A stretch of DNA of 64,000 nucleotides from the NCBI RefSeq assembly GCF_029837695.1, contig NZ_JAOEEA010000013.1:62001-126000 (forward strand), in the 5' to 3' direction. Source of the stretch: Pseudomonas sp. GD04019. GTDB lineage: Bacteria; Pseudomonadota; Gammaproteobacteria; Pseudomonadales; Pseudomonadaceae. The notes under the pieces were generated by a model, which saw only the letters and a program-made list of their open reading frames with translations, was not told the origin of the DNA and did no database searches. The position numbers and the translations under genes were made by a program. Shown here piece by piece: positions 41,593-50,656 of the stretch (position 1 is the first letter of the stretch; every line of letters begins with the position of its first letter).

Positions 41593-42330
41593 TCAACTCC
41601 ACAGCGCCAACGCCACCAGCACCGCACACTCACCCAGCTCCAGCAGCGCGCCGGCGGTATCGCCGGTGGTGCCTCCCAGGCGAGAGATAAGCGCGCGGCG
41701 CAGCAGCCAGAACACCAGGACGGCAGCGAGCAATGCCAGCACGGCGGAGAAACCGAGCAGCAGCATGGCCAGGCCATGTAGCGCCAGGATCAGGGGCAGG
41801 CGCTCACGCGGCAGATGCTCGCTAAGCGCCGCGCCCAGGCCGCCGGCGCGCACATAGGCGGTGGTCAGGAACAGCAGCGGCAGCAGCGCGCGGCCCAGCC
41901 AGGGCGCCAGCAGTAGCCCGGCCCAGGCACCTCGTTCGAGCAGTACCACCAGGGCGGCGAACTTGAGCAGCAGCACCAGCAGCAGCACCACCACCGCGAT
42001 CGGACCGCTGCGCGGGTCCTTCATGATCGCTAGCGTACGCTCGCGATCGCCGTAGCCACCGACCCAGGCGTCGGCTGTGTCGGCCAGGCCATCCAGGTGC
42101 AGACCACCGGAGAGCCCGACCCAGACGGCCAGCAGAATGGCCGCCTGCAGCAGCGCCGGCGTGTCGCCGAGCAGCCCGCGCAGGGCCAGCAGCAGGCCAC
42201 CGAGCAGCAGCCCCACCAGCGGATACCACAGCAGCGAGCGGCCGATCTGCGCAGGCTCCGGCATGCCCGCCAGCCGGATAGGCAGGCGGGTGAGGAACTG
42301 CAGGGCGATCAGTAGCGGCTGCGGCAGCAT
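41593..42330 (-). CDS. cobV: Adenosylcobinamide-GDP ribazoletransferase
   Basis: A 245-residue membrane enzyme (cobS in enteric naming) that joins adenosylcobinamide-GDP to alpha-ribazole or its phosphate. Acidic residues are clustered in GGLHLDGLADTADAW (75-89; Asp80, Asp84, Asp87), and KDPRSGP (104-110) is also conserved; about seven membrane helices follow. It is the last gene of the cob operon, overlapping the phosphatase gene by one base. Confidence 0.93.
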   Translation of the reverse strand: MLPQPLLIALQFLTRLPIRLAGMPEPAQIGRSLLWYPLVGLLLGGLLLALRGLLGDTPALLQAAILLAVWVGLSGGLHLDGLADTADAWVGGYGDRERTLAIMKDPRSGPIAVVVLLLVLLLKFAALVVLLERGAWAGLLLAPWLGRALLPLLFLTTAYVRAGGLGAALSEHLPRERLPLILALHGLAMLLLGFSAVLALLAAVLVFWLLRRALISRLGGTTGDTAGALLELGECAVLVALALWS

Positions 42331-42902
42331 CAGGCTTCGGTCAACGCCAGGCCAGGACCGACGTTCAGACCGTGCAGCGCGCCGTAGCCCACGTCCACCT
42401 GCAGCAGCTGGTTCTCCGGCAGGTTGCGCGCACGCGCCAGCAGCAGGCGCATCACACCGCCGTGGGTCACCAGCAGCACACGCTGGCCATCCAGCTCGGC
42501 CTGCAGGCGCTCGACCGCGCCCAGCACGCGCTGGGCGAAGTCGCGCACCGGCTCGGCCTCGGGCGGGGTGAAGCGGTAGGGATCGTTCCAGAACTTGCCG
42601 AGCGCCTCCGGGTCCTCCAGCAGCACCTCGGCCGAGTTGCGGCCCTCCCAGGCGCCGAAGTGCAGCTCACGCAGATCGGCCTCGATGCGCAGCGGCAGGC
42701 CGTTGGCTTCGGAAAACTCGCGGGCGAAGGATTCGCAACGCTGCAGCGGCGAGCTGATCACCAGGTCCCAGCCGCCCTTGCCGGCCAGGGCCATCTGCAT
42801 TTGCTGACGGCCCTGCGCGGTCAGTGCGTCGTCGCTGCTGCCGCGAAAACCGGGGCCGGCGTCGGTCACGCCGTGGCGCAGCATATCCAGGGAAAGGGTC
42901 AT
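42330..42902 (-). CDS. Alpha-ribazole phosphatase-like histidine phosphatase
   Basis: A 190-residue branch-1 histidine phosphatase. LDMLRHGVTD carries the RHG motif (R9 H10 G11), FGAWEGRN is a second family site, and VTHGGVMRL holds the C-terminal His. In this position it should remove the phosphate of alpha-ribazole-5'-phosphate or of cobalamin-5'-phosphate (CobC in enteric bacteria). It overlaps cobU by 4 bases. Confidence 0.88.
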   Translation of the reverse strand: MTLSLDMLRHGVTDAGPGFRGSSDDALTAQGRQQMQMALAGKGGWDLVISSPLQRCESFAREFSEANGLPLRIEADLRELHFGAWEGRNSAEVLLEDPEALGKFWNDPYRFTPPEAEPVRDFAQRVLGAVERLQAELDGQRVLLVTHGGVMRLLLARARNLPENQLLQVDVGYGALHGLNVGPGLALTEA

Positions 42903-43954
42903 TGTTTGTCCTCAACGAGAGCTTCAGAAAAAGTAGCCATGCCGCCGTGCAACACACAGGCAAGCTTGATCAGGGGCAGCGCTAGCGCCGCGCCGCTGCC
43001 CTCGCCCAGGCGCAGGCCGAGGTCGAGCAGCGGGCTGGCATCGAGTTCGGCCAGCAACGCCGCGTGTCCCGGCTCGGCGCCGGCATGGGCGAACAGCAGC
43101 CAGGGCCGCACGCCGGGGTTCATGCGCACGGCGCAGAGGGCTGCCGCACTGCAGATAAAGCCGTCGACCACGGCCGGAATACCGGCCTGGGCACAGGCCA
43201 GGTAGGCACCGGCCAGGGCGGCCAGCTCGAAGCCACCAACCCGGCGCAAGGCCTCGAAGGGATCGGCCAGCTGCGAGCCGTGTAACGCCAGGGCACGCTC
43301 GATTACTGCTTGCTTGTGGCTAACGCCGGCGCCGTCGAGACCGGTGCCGGGGCCGGTCAGCAGGCCGGGTTGCAGATCACTCAGGGCGCAGGCCAGGGCC
43401 GTGGCGGCACTGGTGTTGCCGATGCCCATCTCACCGGCCAGCAACAGGTCGCAGCCCTCGGCCAGCGCCTGCTGCACCGCGTCGCGGCCAGCCTGCAGCG
43501 CCGCCACGCATTGCTCGACGGTCATGGCTGGCTCGATGGCGAAGTTGGCAGTGCCGGCGCCCAGGCGCAGGTGGCGCACGCCGGGCAGCTCCAACGCCAG
43601 ATTGATGGTGCCGAGGTCGACCAGGCGCAGCGGCATGCCCTGCTCGCGGGCCAGCACGCTAACGGCGGCGCCACCGGCGACGAAATTGCCGAGCATCTGC
43701 GCGGTCACCGCCTGCGGATAGGCCGACACGCCCTCGGTGACTACCCCGTGGTCACCGGCGAACAACACCAGCTGCGGCTGGGCGATGGCCGGTTTCTCGC
43801 GGCCCTGCAGCGCAGCCAGGCGCACGGCCAGAGCCTCCAGCGCGCCGAGGGCGCCGGTCGGCTTGGTCAACTGCGCCTGGCGCGCCAGAGCAGCGGCCTC
43901 GGCGACGGTGTCAGGCAGGCGGCAGGCCTGCTGCCACCAGGGTGAGGAAGTCAT
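42899..43954 (-). CDS. cobU: Nicotinate-nucleotide:dimethylbenzimidazole phosphoribosyltransferase
   Basis: A 351-residue enzyme (enteric CobT) making alpha-ribazole-5'-phosphate from NaMN and dimethylbenzimidazole. Motifs are LFAGDHGVVTEGVSAYP (64-80), GEMGIGNTSAATALA (174-188), and the catalytic Glu318 in LRLGEGSGAALAL. The start at 43954 gives the usual length and overlaps the cobP stop by 4 bases. Confidence 0.94.
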   Translation of the reverse strand: MTSSPWWQQACRLPDTVAEAAALARQAQLTKPTGALGALEALAVRLAALQGREKPAIAQPQLVLFAGDHGVVTEGVSAYPQAVTAQMLGNFVAGGAAVSVLAREQGMPLRLVDLGTINLALELPGVRHLRLGAGTANFAIEPAMTVEQCVAALQAGRDAVQQALAEGCDLLLAGEMGIGNTSAATALACALSDLQPGLLTGPGTGLDGAGVSHKQAVIERALALHGSQLADPFEALRRVGGFELAALAGAYLACAQAGIPAVVDGFICSAAALCAVRMNPGVRPWLLFAHAGAEPGHAALLAELDASPLLDLGLRLGEGSGAALALPLIKLACVLHGGMATFSEALVEDKQ

Positions 43955-44472
43955 AGCGGCGCTCCTTTGAGCAGCATGGGCAGGCCGGCGACGCAGAACT
44001 GCACGCGCTCGGCCCGTTCGGCCACAGCCTGGTGCAGCCAACCGGCCTCATCGACGTAGCGACGGGTCAGCTCGCCCAGCGGTACCACGCCCAGGCCAGT
44101 CTCGTTGCTGACCAGGATGATGCGCCCGGGCAGCTCACCCAGCGCTTCGAGGAAGGCGTCGCGCTGCATGGCCAGACGCGTCTCGTCTTCCAACATCAGA
44201 AGGTTGGTCAGCCACAGGGTCAGGCAGTCGACCAGCAGGCAGCGGTCGGGGGCGGCATTGTCGCGCAGGGCACGGGCCAGTTCGAGAGGTTCCTCCACCA
44301 GGCCCCACTCGGTCGGGCGAGAGCTGCGATGATGGGCGATGCGCTTGGCCATCTCGCCGTCCCAGGCCTGGCCGGTGGCGATATAGGTGACCGGCAGGCC
44401 GCTGTCCGCCGCCAGTTTCTCGGCCAGACGACTCTTGCCAGAGCGGGCGCCACCGAGGATCAGTTCAAGCAT
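43951..44472 (-). CDS. cobP: Adenosylcobinamide kinase / adenosylcobinamide-phosphate guanylyltransferase
   Basis: A 173-residue bifunctional enzyme (enteric CobU). It phosphorylates and then guanylylates adenosylcobinamide. Walker A is GGARSGKS (7-14), with His in IAHHRSSRP as the likely GMP-binding residue, and LLVDCLTLWLTNLL is the Walker B region. The start at 44472 has GGAG about 6 bases upstream. It lies 97 bases from cobQ, a gap occupied by a palindromic element. Confidence 0.93.
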   Translation of the reverse strand: MLELILGGARSGKSRLAEKLAADSGLPVTYIATGQAWDGEMAKRIAHHRSSRPTEWGLVEEPLELARALRDNAAPDRCLLVDCLTLWLTNLLMLEDETRLAMQRDAFLEALGELPGRIILVSNETGLGVVPLGELTRRYVDEAGWLHQAVAERAERVQFCVAGLPMLLKGAPL

Positions 44473-44500
44473 TTGGGCTCCTCTCAAGAATGCCGGCCGG

Positions 44501-44573
44501 TGTAGGGTGGATCGCGCTCCATCGATCCACCAGCAGCGCCCAGGTAGATGTACACAACGACATCCACCCTACA
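44501..44573. mobile_element. MITE-like element that supplies the cobQ stop codon
   Basis: A 73-base unit with perfect 12-base terminal inverted repeats TGTAGGGTGGAT (44501-44512) and ATCCACCCTACA (44562-44573). Next to the left end, GGTGGATCG and CGATCCACC form an inner hairpin. Read on the minus strand, the right terminal repeat begins TGTAGGG, and its TAG is the cobQ stop codon. No transposase is present, so the unit would be moved by another element. No flanking duplication is certain. Confidence 0.65.
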
Positions 44574-46023
44574 GACCACAGAGTTCGCGGAGCAGCCGGG
44601 TATCCAGATGCGCCTCGACCAGGTCGGCCAGGCGCTCGATATCGCGTTCGCGGCGCGCATGGTAATCCACCTGGCGCGCCTCGCGTAGGCCGGCCCAGGC
44701 GAGCAGCGCGGCGCAGGCGGCCGGCCGCTCGAACAGGCCGTGCAGGTAGGTGGCCATGACCTGGCCGTCGGCGCTGATGGCGCCATCGGCGCGGCCATCG
44801 TCCAGGCGCACGGCGGGATTGCTCAGCGCCGGGCCGGAGCTGACGCCGGCATGGATCTCATAGCCACTGACCGGCAGATCGCCAAGGACCAGCCGACCCT
44901 GCACATTGCGCAGCTGCTTCTCCTGCTCCAATACGGTGGCGTAGTCGAGCAGGCCGAGGCCCGCGCTGCTGCCGGCCGGGCCCTCCAGGCCGTGGGGGTC
45001 ATCAATGCGCGTGCCGAGCATCTGCAGGCCGCCGCAGATGCCGAGCACCTTGCCGCCATAGCGCAGGTGGCGGGCGATCGCCGCGTCCCAGCCATGCTCG
45101 CGCAGGCGCGCCAGGTCGGCGCGCACGCTCTTCGAGCCGGGCAGGATGATCAGGTCGGCCGGCGGAATCGCCTGGCCGGGGCCGATGAACTGCAGGTCCA
45201 CCTGCGGATGCAGGCGCAACGGATCGAAGTCGGTGTGGTTGCTGATGCGCGGCAGCACCGGCACGGCGACGCGCAGCACCTCGCGCTCCTTGTCCGGCTG
45301 CAGCACCTGTACCGCGTCCTCGGCCTCCAGGTGGAAGTCCATCAGGTACGGCAGCACGCCGAGCACCGGCTTGCCGGTGCGCTGCTCCAGCCAGTCCAGC
45401 CCCGGTTGCAACAGGGCGATATCGCCACGGAAGCGGTTGATCACGAAGCCCTTCACCCGCGCCTGCTCGCTTTCCGAAAGCAGCTCCAGGGTGCCCACCA
45501 GATGGGCGAACACCCCACCCTTGTCGATATCGGCGATTAGCAGCACCGGGCAGTCCACCGCCTCGGCGAAGCCCATGTTGGCGATGTCGCCGGCACGCAG
45601 GTTGATCTCGGCCGGCGAGCCGGCGCCCTCCACCATCACCACCGGGTACTGCGCCGTCAGCCGTGCGTGGGACTCGAGCACCGCCTCGCGGGCGACGCGC
45701 TTGTAGTCGTGGTAGGCGACGGCGTTCATATTACCCACGGCTCGCCCATGAATGATCACCTGGGCGCCGGTATCGGAATTGGGCTTGAGCAGTACCGGAT
45801 TCATATCGGTGTGCGGCGCCAGGCCCGCGGCCTGGGCCTGCACCGCCTGGGCGCGGCCGATCTCGCCGCCATCGGCGGTGACGGCGGAGTTCAGCGCCAT
45901 ATTCTGCGGCTTGAACGGCACCACGCTCACGCCCTGGCGCTGCAGCCAGCGGCACAGGGCGGTCACCAGGGTGCTTTTGCCGGCGTCCGAGGTGGTGCCC
46001 TGGATCATTAGAGTGGCGCTCAT
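44569..46023 (-). CDS. cobQ: Cobyric acid synthase
   Basis: A 484-residue amidotransferase that amidates adenosylcobyrinic acid a,c-diamide at four side chains with ATP and glutamine. The P-loop is GTTSDAGKST (9-18), the class I glutamine amidotransferase Cys is in LGICGGLQMLG, and the His in YLHGLFE. The start at 46023 overlaps cobC by 4 bases. Its stop codon lies in the element at 44501-44573. The last residues RELCGL look native, so little is likely lost. Confidence 0.95.
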   Translation of the reverse strand: MSATLMIQGTTSDAGKSTLVTALCRWLQRQGVSVVPFKPQNMALNSAVTADGGEIGRAQAVQAQAAGLAPHTDMNPVLLKPNSDTGAQVIIHGRAVGNMNAVAYHDYKRVAREAVLESHARLTAQYPVVMVEGAGSPAEINLRAGDIANMGFAEAVDCPVLLIADIDKGGVFAHLVGTLELLSESEQARVKGFVINRFRGDIALLQPGLDWLEQRTGKPVLGVLPYLMDFHLEAEDAVQVLQPDKEREVLRVAVPVLPRISNHTDFDPLRLHPQVDLQFIGPGQAIPPADLIILPGSKSVRADLARLREHGWDAAIARHLRYGGKVLGICGGLQMLGTRIDDPHGLEGPAGSSAGLGLLDYATVLEQEKQLRNVQGRLVLGDLPVSGYEIHAGVSSGPALSNPAVRLDDGRADGAISADGQVMATYLHGLFERPAACAALLAWAGLREARQVDYHARRERDIERLADLVEAHLDTRLLRELCGL

Positions 46024-47006
46024 TGCGGCCTCTCCTTCAGCGCCTGCTCCAGGCGCTGCCAGCCTGTTTCGTCGCCGGGCAGGCCGAAGCGCAGGCAGCG
46101 GGTCTCGGCGAACAGGCGCAGGAGAATGCCGCGCCGTGCGAAGTAGCCATGCAGGCCGACCGCCTGGGGATGGCCGACCAGTTGGAACAGCGCGGTGCCA
46201 CCGGCCGGGGCCAAGCCATGGTCGCTGAGCAGCACGGCCAGGCGCAGGCCATCGGCACGCAGGCGCTCGCGCTGGCGGCGCTGCCCCTCGCTGTCGGCCA
46301 GCAAGGCGCTGGCCACCGCACGGGTCGGTCCGCTGACAGCCCAGGGCCCGAGCTGCTCGCCCAGGCGTTCGAGCCATTCGCTCTCGGCCAGTACGAAGCC
46401 CAGGCGGATGCCGGCCAGGCCGAAGAACTTGCCGAACGAGCGCAGCACGATCAGCCCCGGCAGCTGGCTGTCGGCCGCCAGGCTGTGCTCCGGCGTGCAG
46501 TCCATAAAGGCCTCGTCCACCAGCAACCAGCCGCCGCGCTCGGCCAGACGCGCATGCCAGGCGAGCAGGCGCTCGCGCTCCATCAGCCGGCAACTGGGGT
46601 TGTTCGGGTTGATCACCAGCAGTACGTCGAGGCGCTCCAGCGAGCGCTCCACCGCGCCCTCACCCAGTTCCTGCACCAGATGCCCTTCGCGGCGCCACGC
46701 CGCGGCATGCTCGGCGTAGGCCGGCGACACGACGCCGACCCGCAAGCCAGGGCGGCGCAGACGCGGCAGGGCCTGGATCGCCGCCTGGGAACCGGCCACC
46801 GGCAACAGTGCTGACACGCCGTAATAGTCGCGAGCGGCCGCCTCCAGACCGTCGTCGACCTCGGGCAGGCGCTGCCAGGCAGAGCCGGGGATGGCCGGCA
46901 GTGGCCAGCCATAGGGCGCGATGCCGGTGGACAGGTCGAGCCAGTCCGCCAGCGCAATGCCGTAACGCCGCGCTGCCTCGCGCAGGCGGCCACCGTGCTC
47001 AAGCAA
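46020..47006 (-). CDS. cobC: L-threonine-O-3-phosphate decarboxylase
   Basis: A 328-residue PLP enzyme of the aminotransferase I/II fold (enteric CobD) that makes (R)-1-amino-2-propanol O-2-phosphate for the nucleotide loop. It has NPNNPSCRL, LLVDEAFMDC and the PLP lysine in LRSFGKFFGLAGIRLG. Length is a little short of enteric CobD but usual for Pseudomonas. It overlaps cobD by 8 bases and cobQ by 4. Confidence 0.92.
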   Translation of the reverse strand: MLEHGGRLREAARRYGIALADWLDLSTGIAPYGWPLPAIPGSAWQRLPEVDDGLEAAARDYYGVSALLPVAGSQAAIQALPRLRRPGLRVGVVSPAYAEHAAAWRREGHLVQELGEGAVERSLERLDVLLVINPNNPSCRLMERERLLAWHARLAERGGWLLVDEAFMDCTPEHSLAADSQLPGLIVLRSFGKFFGLAGIRLGFVLAESEWLERLGEQLGPWAVSGPTRAVASALLADSEGQRRQRERLRADGLRLAVLLSDHGLAPAGGTALFQLVGHPQAVGLHGYFARRGILLRLFAETRCLRFGLPGDETGWQRLEQALKERPQ

Positions 47007-47904
47007 GGTACAGCCCTCCCACGACCAGTATCAGCAGCCACAGGGCCACACCGCCATGCACCAGGTTGAGCGCCCGCTCGATATCGCGGGCCTGGGGCGG
47101 CGCGCCCTCGCCCAGCTGCGGGCGCTGCTCCTCGATGCCATGGTAGACGGCCGCGCCACCCAGGCTGACGCCCAGGGCACCGGCGCCGGCGGCCATCACC
47201 GGCCCGGCGTTGGGGCTGTCCCACTGCGGCGCCTGGCGCCGCCAGCAGCGCAGGGCCAGGCCGGTGCGCCCGAGCAGTGCGTAGGTCAGCGCAACCAGGC
47301 GTGCGGGGATGTAATTGAGCAGATCGTCGATGCGCGCGGCGGCCCAGCCGAAGCGCTCGAAGCGCTCGTTGCGGTAGCCCCACATGGCATCCAGGGTATT
47401 GCTCAGGCGGTATAGCACTACGCCTGGCGCACCGAGCAGGCAGAACCAGAACAGCGCGGCGAACACCGCATCCGAGCCGTTCTCCAACACCGACTCGGTG
47501 CCGGCGCGAGCCACGCCGGTGGCGTCCAGCTCGGCGGTGCGCCGGCTGACCAGATAACCGACACGCTGCCGCGCCTGCGGCAGATCGCCCAGGCGCAGCG
47601 CCTGCGCCACCGGCAGCGCATGCTGACCGAGGCTCTTCAGGCCGACGGCGAAATACAGGGCGAGAATCTCCAGCAGCCAGCCCAGGTCGGTCAGGCTCAG
47701 CAGCCAGACCAGTGCCACCGGCGGCAGCACCGCCAGGCACCAGCCGCTGACACCATGACTGCGCCAGCCGCGACCACCGGCGTTGAGGCGCTGCTCGATG
47801 CGCTTGGCCAGGTTGCCGAAGCCCACCAGCGGGTGCCAGCGCCGCGGCTCACCGAACCAGGCATCCAGGCCCATGCCGGCCAGGGCGGACAGCGCGAGGC
47901 TCAC
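46999..47904 (-). CDS. cobD: Adenosylcobinamide-phosphate synthase
   Basis: A 301-residue membrane enzyme (enteric CbiB) that couples aminopropanol phosphate to adenosylcobyric acid. Hallmarks are GLDAWFGEPRRWHPLVGFG near the N-terminus, ARAGTESVLENGSDAVFAALFW (key part ESVLENGSDAVFA) and WGYRNERFERFGWAAARIDDLLNYIPARL (key part ARIDDLLNYIPARL). It has four to five membrane helices and overlaps bluB by 4 bases. Confidence 0.93.
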   Translation of the reverse strand: MSLALSALAGMGLDAWFGEPRRWHPLVGFGNLAKRIEQRLNAGGRGWRSHGVSGWCLAVLPPVALVWLLSLTDLGWLLEILALYFAVGLKSLGQHALPVAQALRLGDLPQARQRVGYLVSRRTAELDATGVARAGTESVLENGSDAVFAALFWFCLLGAPGVVLYRLSNTLDAMWGYRNERFERFGWAAARIDDLLNYIPARLVALTYALLGRTGLALRCWRRQAPQWDSPNAGPVMAAGAGALGVSLGGAAVYHGIEEQRPQLGEGAPPQARDIERALNLVHGGVALWLLILVVGGLYLA

Positions 47905-48551
47905 GTCTGCTGCCCCCAGCGGTCGGCGAATACCAGCTCGCTCAGCGGCCGCTCGCTGGCCCAGCCTTCCTGCACCAGCATCGGCCGCTCATAGAACTCG
48001 CTCACCGGCCCCAGGCACAGCACCGCCACCGGCTGGCTACCGGCCGGCATGCCGAGCAGCTCGGCTAAGGCGAGCGGATCGAACAGCGACACCCAGCCCA
48101 GTCCCAGGCCTTCGGCACGCGCCGCCAGCCAGAGGTTCTGGATGGCGCAGCTGAGCGAGGCCAGGTCCATCTGCGGCAAGGTGCGGCGGCCGAACACATG
48201 GGCCTCGCGGCCGTCCATCAGGGCCGCCACCAGCAGCTCGGCGCAGTCGCGGATGCCCTCGACCTTGAGCCGCATGAACTCGTCGCTGCGCTCACCCAGC
48301 GCCTCGGCGGTGCGCACCCGCTCGGCCTCGACCAGGCCATGGATACTCTCCCTGAGTTCGGGCCGGGTGACGCGGACAAAGCGCCACGGCTGCATCAGGC
48401 CGACGCTGGGCGCCTGGTGCGCCGCCTGCAGCAGACGCGCGAGCAGCTCCGGGGCCACCTGCCCGCCGGCGAAGTGGCGCATGTCGCGGCGCTCGGCGAT
48501 GGCGCGGTAGACGGCGGCGCGCTCGTCGGGGCTGAAGGCGTGGTCGTTCAT
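47901..48551 (-). CDS. bluB: 5,6-dimethylbenzimidazole synthase
   Basis: A 216-residue nitroreductase-fold flavoprotein of the BluB type, which cuts FMN with O2 to make the lower base of cobalamin. The motif ERRDMRHF at the N-terminus, AAHQAPSVGLMQPWRFVRV, GRRTLPQMDLASLSCAIQNLWLAARAEGLG (key part MDLASLSCAIQNLWLAA) and GWVSLF are family features. It overlaps cobB by 4 bases and cobD by 4. Its presence implies aerobic cobalamin synthesis. Confidence 0.9.
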   Translation of the reverse strand: MNDHAFSPDERAAVYRAIAERRDMRHFAGGQVAPELLARLLQAAHQAPSVGLMQPWRFVRVTRPELRESIHGLVEAERVRTAEALGERSDEFMRLKVEGIRDCAELLVAALMDGREAHVFGRRTLPQMDLASLSCAIQNLWLAARAEGLGLGWVSLFDPLALAELLGMPAGSQPVAVLCLGPVSEFYERPMLVQEGWASERPLSELVFADRWGQQT

Positions 48552-49840
48552 GGCAACAGCAACTCGGCCGTCGCCCTGGGGTTGGACGGCAGGTAGAAGT
48601 GGATATAGGAAGCGGTCAGGCGCCCGCTGCGGAACACCGCCTCGGCCACCGGCTTGCCGTTCGGGCACACGCCACGGGCCAGCGGCGCCTGGGCGCAGTC
48701 GAGCACGGAATGGTGGTAAGTATGCCCGCGCAGGCTGCCTTCCGGCAGCTCTACTGCCTGCAACGCCAGCGCCGCCAGGCGAGGCTGCATCACCGCGCGC
48801 CCCGGCAGCAGGCCGAGCAGTTCGGCGCTCTCACCCTGCTTGTCGGTCAATGCCTCGAGCAGATAGAGCATGCCGCCGCACTCGGCGAGGATCGGTTTGC
48901 CGGCCGCGTGATGGGCGCGAATGGCATCGAGCATCGGTCGATTGCCCTGCAGTTGGCGCAGGTGCAGCTCGGGATAGCCGCCGGGCAGGTACAGGCTGTG
49001 CACCTCCGGCAGGGTATGGTCGGCCAGCGGCGAGAACATCACCAGCTCGGCGCCCAGCGCGCGCAGCAGGTCGAGGTTGGCCTGGTAGAGGAAGGCGAAG
49101 CTGGTGTCGCGGGCCACGCCGATGCGCACGCCAGCCAGCAGCGGTTCGACGACCTGCGCGGTCGGCGCAGCGAAGCTCACCGGATCTGGCAGCAGCTCGC
49201 CGGCGCTGGCCAGCAGGGCATCGGCGGCGGCGTCGAGGCGGGTGTCCAGATCGGCCAGTTCCTCGGCCTGGATCAGCCCCAGGTGACGGCGCGGCAGCTC
49301 GATCGCGGCGGAACGCGGCAGGCCGCCGAACCAGCGGATCGAGGGAGGCAGACTGTCGCGCAGGATGCCGTTGTGGCGCTCGCTGCCAGTGCGGTTGGCC
49401 AGCACCCCGGCGAACGGCAGGCTGTGCTGGAAGTGCGCCAGGCCATAAGCCATGGCGCCGAAGGTCTGGGCCATGGCGCCGGCGTCGATCACGCCGAGCA
49501 CCGGTACTTGCAGACGGCGCGCGAGATCGGCGGCCGAGGGGCTGCCGTCGAACAGGCCCATGACGCCCTCGATGAGTATCAGGTCGGCCTCGCCGGCCGC
49601 CTGCCAGAGCAGGCGCCGGGTCTCGTCCTCGCCGACCATCCACAGGTCCAGCTGGTACACCGGCGCGCCGCTGGCGCGGGCGAGGATCATCGGATCGAGG
49701 AAGTCCGGGCCGCACTTGAACACCCGCACCCGTTTGCCGGCACGGCTGTGCAGGCGCGACAGGGCGGCGGTGACGGTGGTCTTGCCCTGGCCCGACGCGG
49801 GCGCGGCGATCAGTAGGGCCGGGCAGTGGCGTGCGGTCAT
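48548..49840 (-). CDS. cobB: Cobyrinate or hydrogenobyrinate a,c-diamide synthase
   Basis: A 430-residue ATP/glutamine-dependent amidase. The P-loop is ASGQGKTTV near residue 14, with IEGVMGLFDG after it, and the amidotransferase Cys is in ILAECGGMLYL. YLPGGYPELHL also fits. It acts on hydrogenobyrinic acid in the aerobic route. The start at 49840 is fixed by the AAPASGQGKT strand; the 9-residue extension is not conserved. Downstream genes overlap, while a 115-base repeat-bearing gap separates it from cobO. Confidence 0.93.
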   Translation of the reverse strand: MTARHCPALLIAAPASGQGKTTVTAALSRLHSRAGKRVRVFKCGPDFLDPMILARASGAPVYQLDLWMVGEDETRRLLWQAAGEADLILIEGVMGLFDGSPSAADLARRLQVPVLGVIDAGAMAQTFGAMAYGLAHFQHSLPFAGVLANRTGSERHNGILRDSLPPSIRWFGGLPRSAAIELPRRHLGLIQAEELADLDTRLDAAADALLASAGELLPDPVSFAAPTAQVVEPLLAGVRIGVARDTSFAFLYQANLDLLRALGAELVMFSPLADHTLPEVHSLYLPGGYPELHLRQLQGNRPMLDAIRAHHAAGKPILAECGGMLYLLEALTDKQGESAELLGLLPGRAVMQPRLAALALQAVELPEGSLRGHTYHHSVLDCAQAPLARGVCPNGKPVAEAVFRSGRLTASYIHFYLPSNPRATAELLLP

Positions 49841-49842
49841 CG

Positions 49843-49948
49843 CCCTCTCCCCCAACCCCTCTCCCATAAATGGGCGAGGGGAGTAGTACGCGCTGGCTTC
49901 AGATTCACATCCCCCTCTCCCGCCTGCGGGAGAGGGCCGGGGAGAGGG
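49843..49948. repeat. Palindromic repeat between cobO and cobB
   Basis: Left part CCCTCTCCCCCAACCCCTCT (from 49843) and right part ending CCGGGGAGAGGG at 49948 are imperfect inverted repeats about 60 bases apart, with hairpins CCCATAAATGGG near the left end and CTCCCGCCTGCGGGAG near the right. This CCCTCTCCC/GGGAGAGGG unit is a repeat type seen in many proteobacterial genomes. It starts 8 bases past the cobO stop. Confidence 0.7.
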
Positions 49949-49955
49949 TAAGCGC

Positions 49956-50567
49956 TCAAAACTCCACTCCCTTCTGGGCTTTCACTCCGGCCTTGAATGC
50001 ATGCTTGACCAGGGTCATCTCGGTCACCGTATCCGCCGCCTCGATCATCCCCGGCTGCGCGCCGCGGCCGGTCACCACCACGTGCTGCAACAACGGCCGC
50101 GCCTCGATATCGGCGAGCACCTGGCCCAGTTGCAGGTAGCCGTGCTTCAACGCGATGTTCAGCTCGTCCAGCACCACCAGGCCGATGCTCTCGTCGGCCA
50201 GCAGCCGGCGTGCCACCTGCCATGCCTCGCCGGCCATGGCGATGTCGCGCTGGCGGTCCTGGGTCTCCCAGGTGAAGCCCTCGCCCATCACGAACCATTG
50301 CACCTCGTCTGGGAAGCGGCGGAAAAAAGCTTCTTCGCCGGTGCTGGCGGCGCCCTTGATGAACTGCACCACGCCCACCCGCATGCCGTGGCCCAGCGCG
50401 CGGGCGACCATGCCGAAGGCCGAGCTGCTCTTGCCCTTGCCGTTGCCGGAATGCACCAGCAGCAGGCCGTATTCGTCCTGGGCCTGGGCGATCTTCTCGT
50501 CGATCAGGGCTTTCTTGCGTTGCATGCGCGCCAGGTGACGGGCGTCGCGTTCGGCCGACTCGTTCAT
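49956..50567 (-). CDS. cobO: Cob(I)yrinic acid a,c-diamide adenosyltransferase
   Basis: A 203-residue CobA/CobO/BtuR-type enzyme adding the adenosyl group from ATP to cobalt. Walker A is GNGKGKSSSAFG (about 42-53), and VLDELNIALKHGYL is the Walker B-like region; VVVTGRGAQPGMIEAADTVTEM follows. The start at 50567 has GAGGAG about 7 bases upstream. It is the first gene of the operon, directly downstream of the cobalamin riboswitch. Confidence 0.95.
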   Translation of the reverse strand: MNESAERDARHLARMQRKKALIDEKIAQAQDEYGLLLVHSGNGKGKSSSAFGMVARALGHGMRVGVVQFIKGAASTGEEAFFRRFPDEVQWFVMGEGFTWETQDRQRDIAMAGEAWQVARRLLADESIGLVVLDELNIALKHGYLQLGQVLADIEARPLLQHVVVTGRGAQPGMIEAADTVTEMTLVKHAFKAGVKAQKGVEF

Positions 50568-50656
50568 GTTCGGACTCCTCTTTGCCGGCGCCAGAGCGCC
50601 CTGCGCACCCGGCTGGCGGGTACACGAGCATAAACAAGGACAGAACGAGGAAAGGA

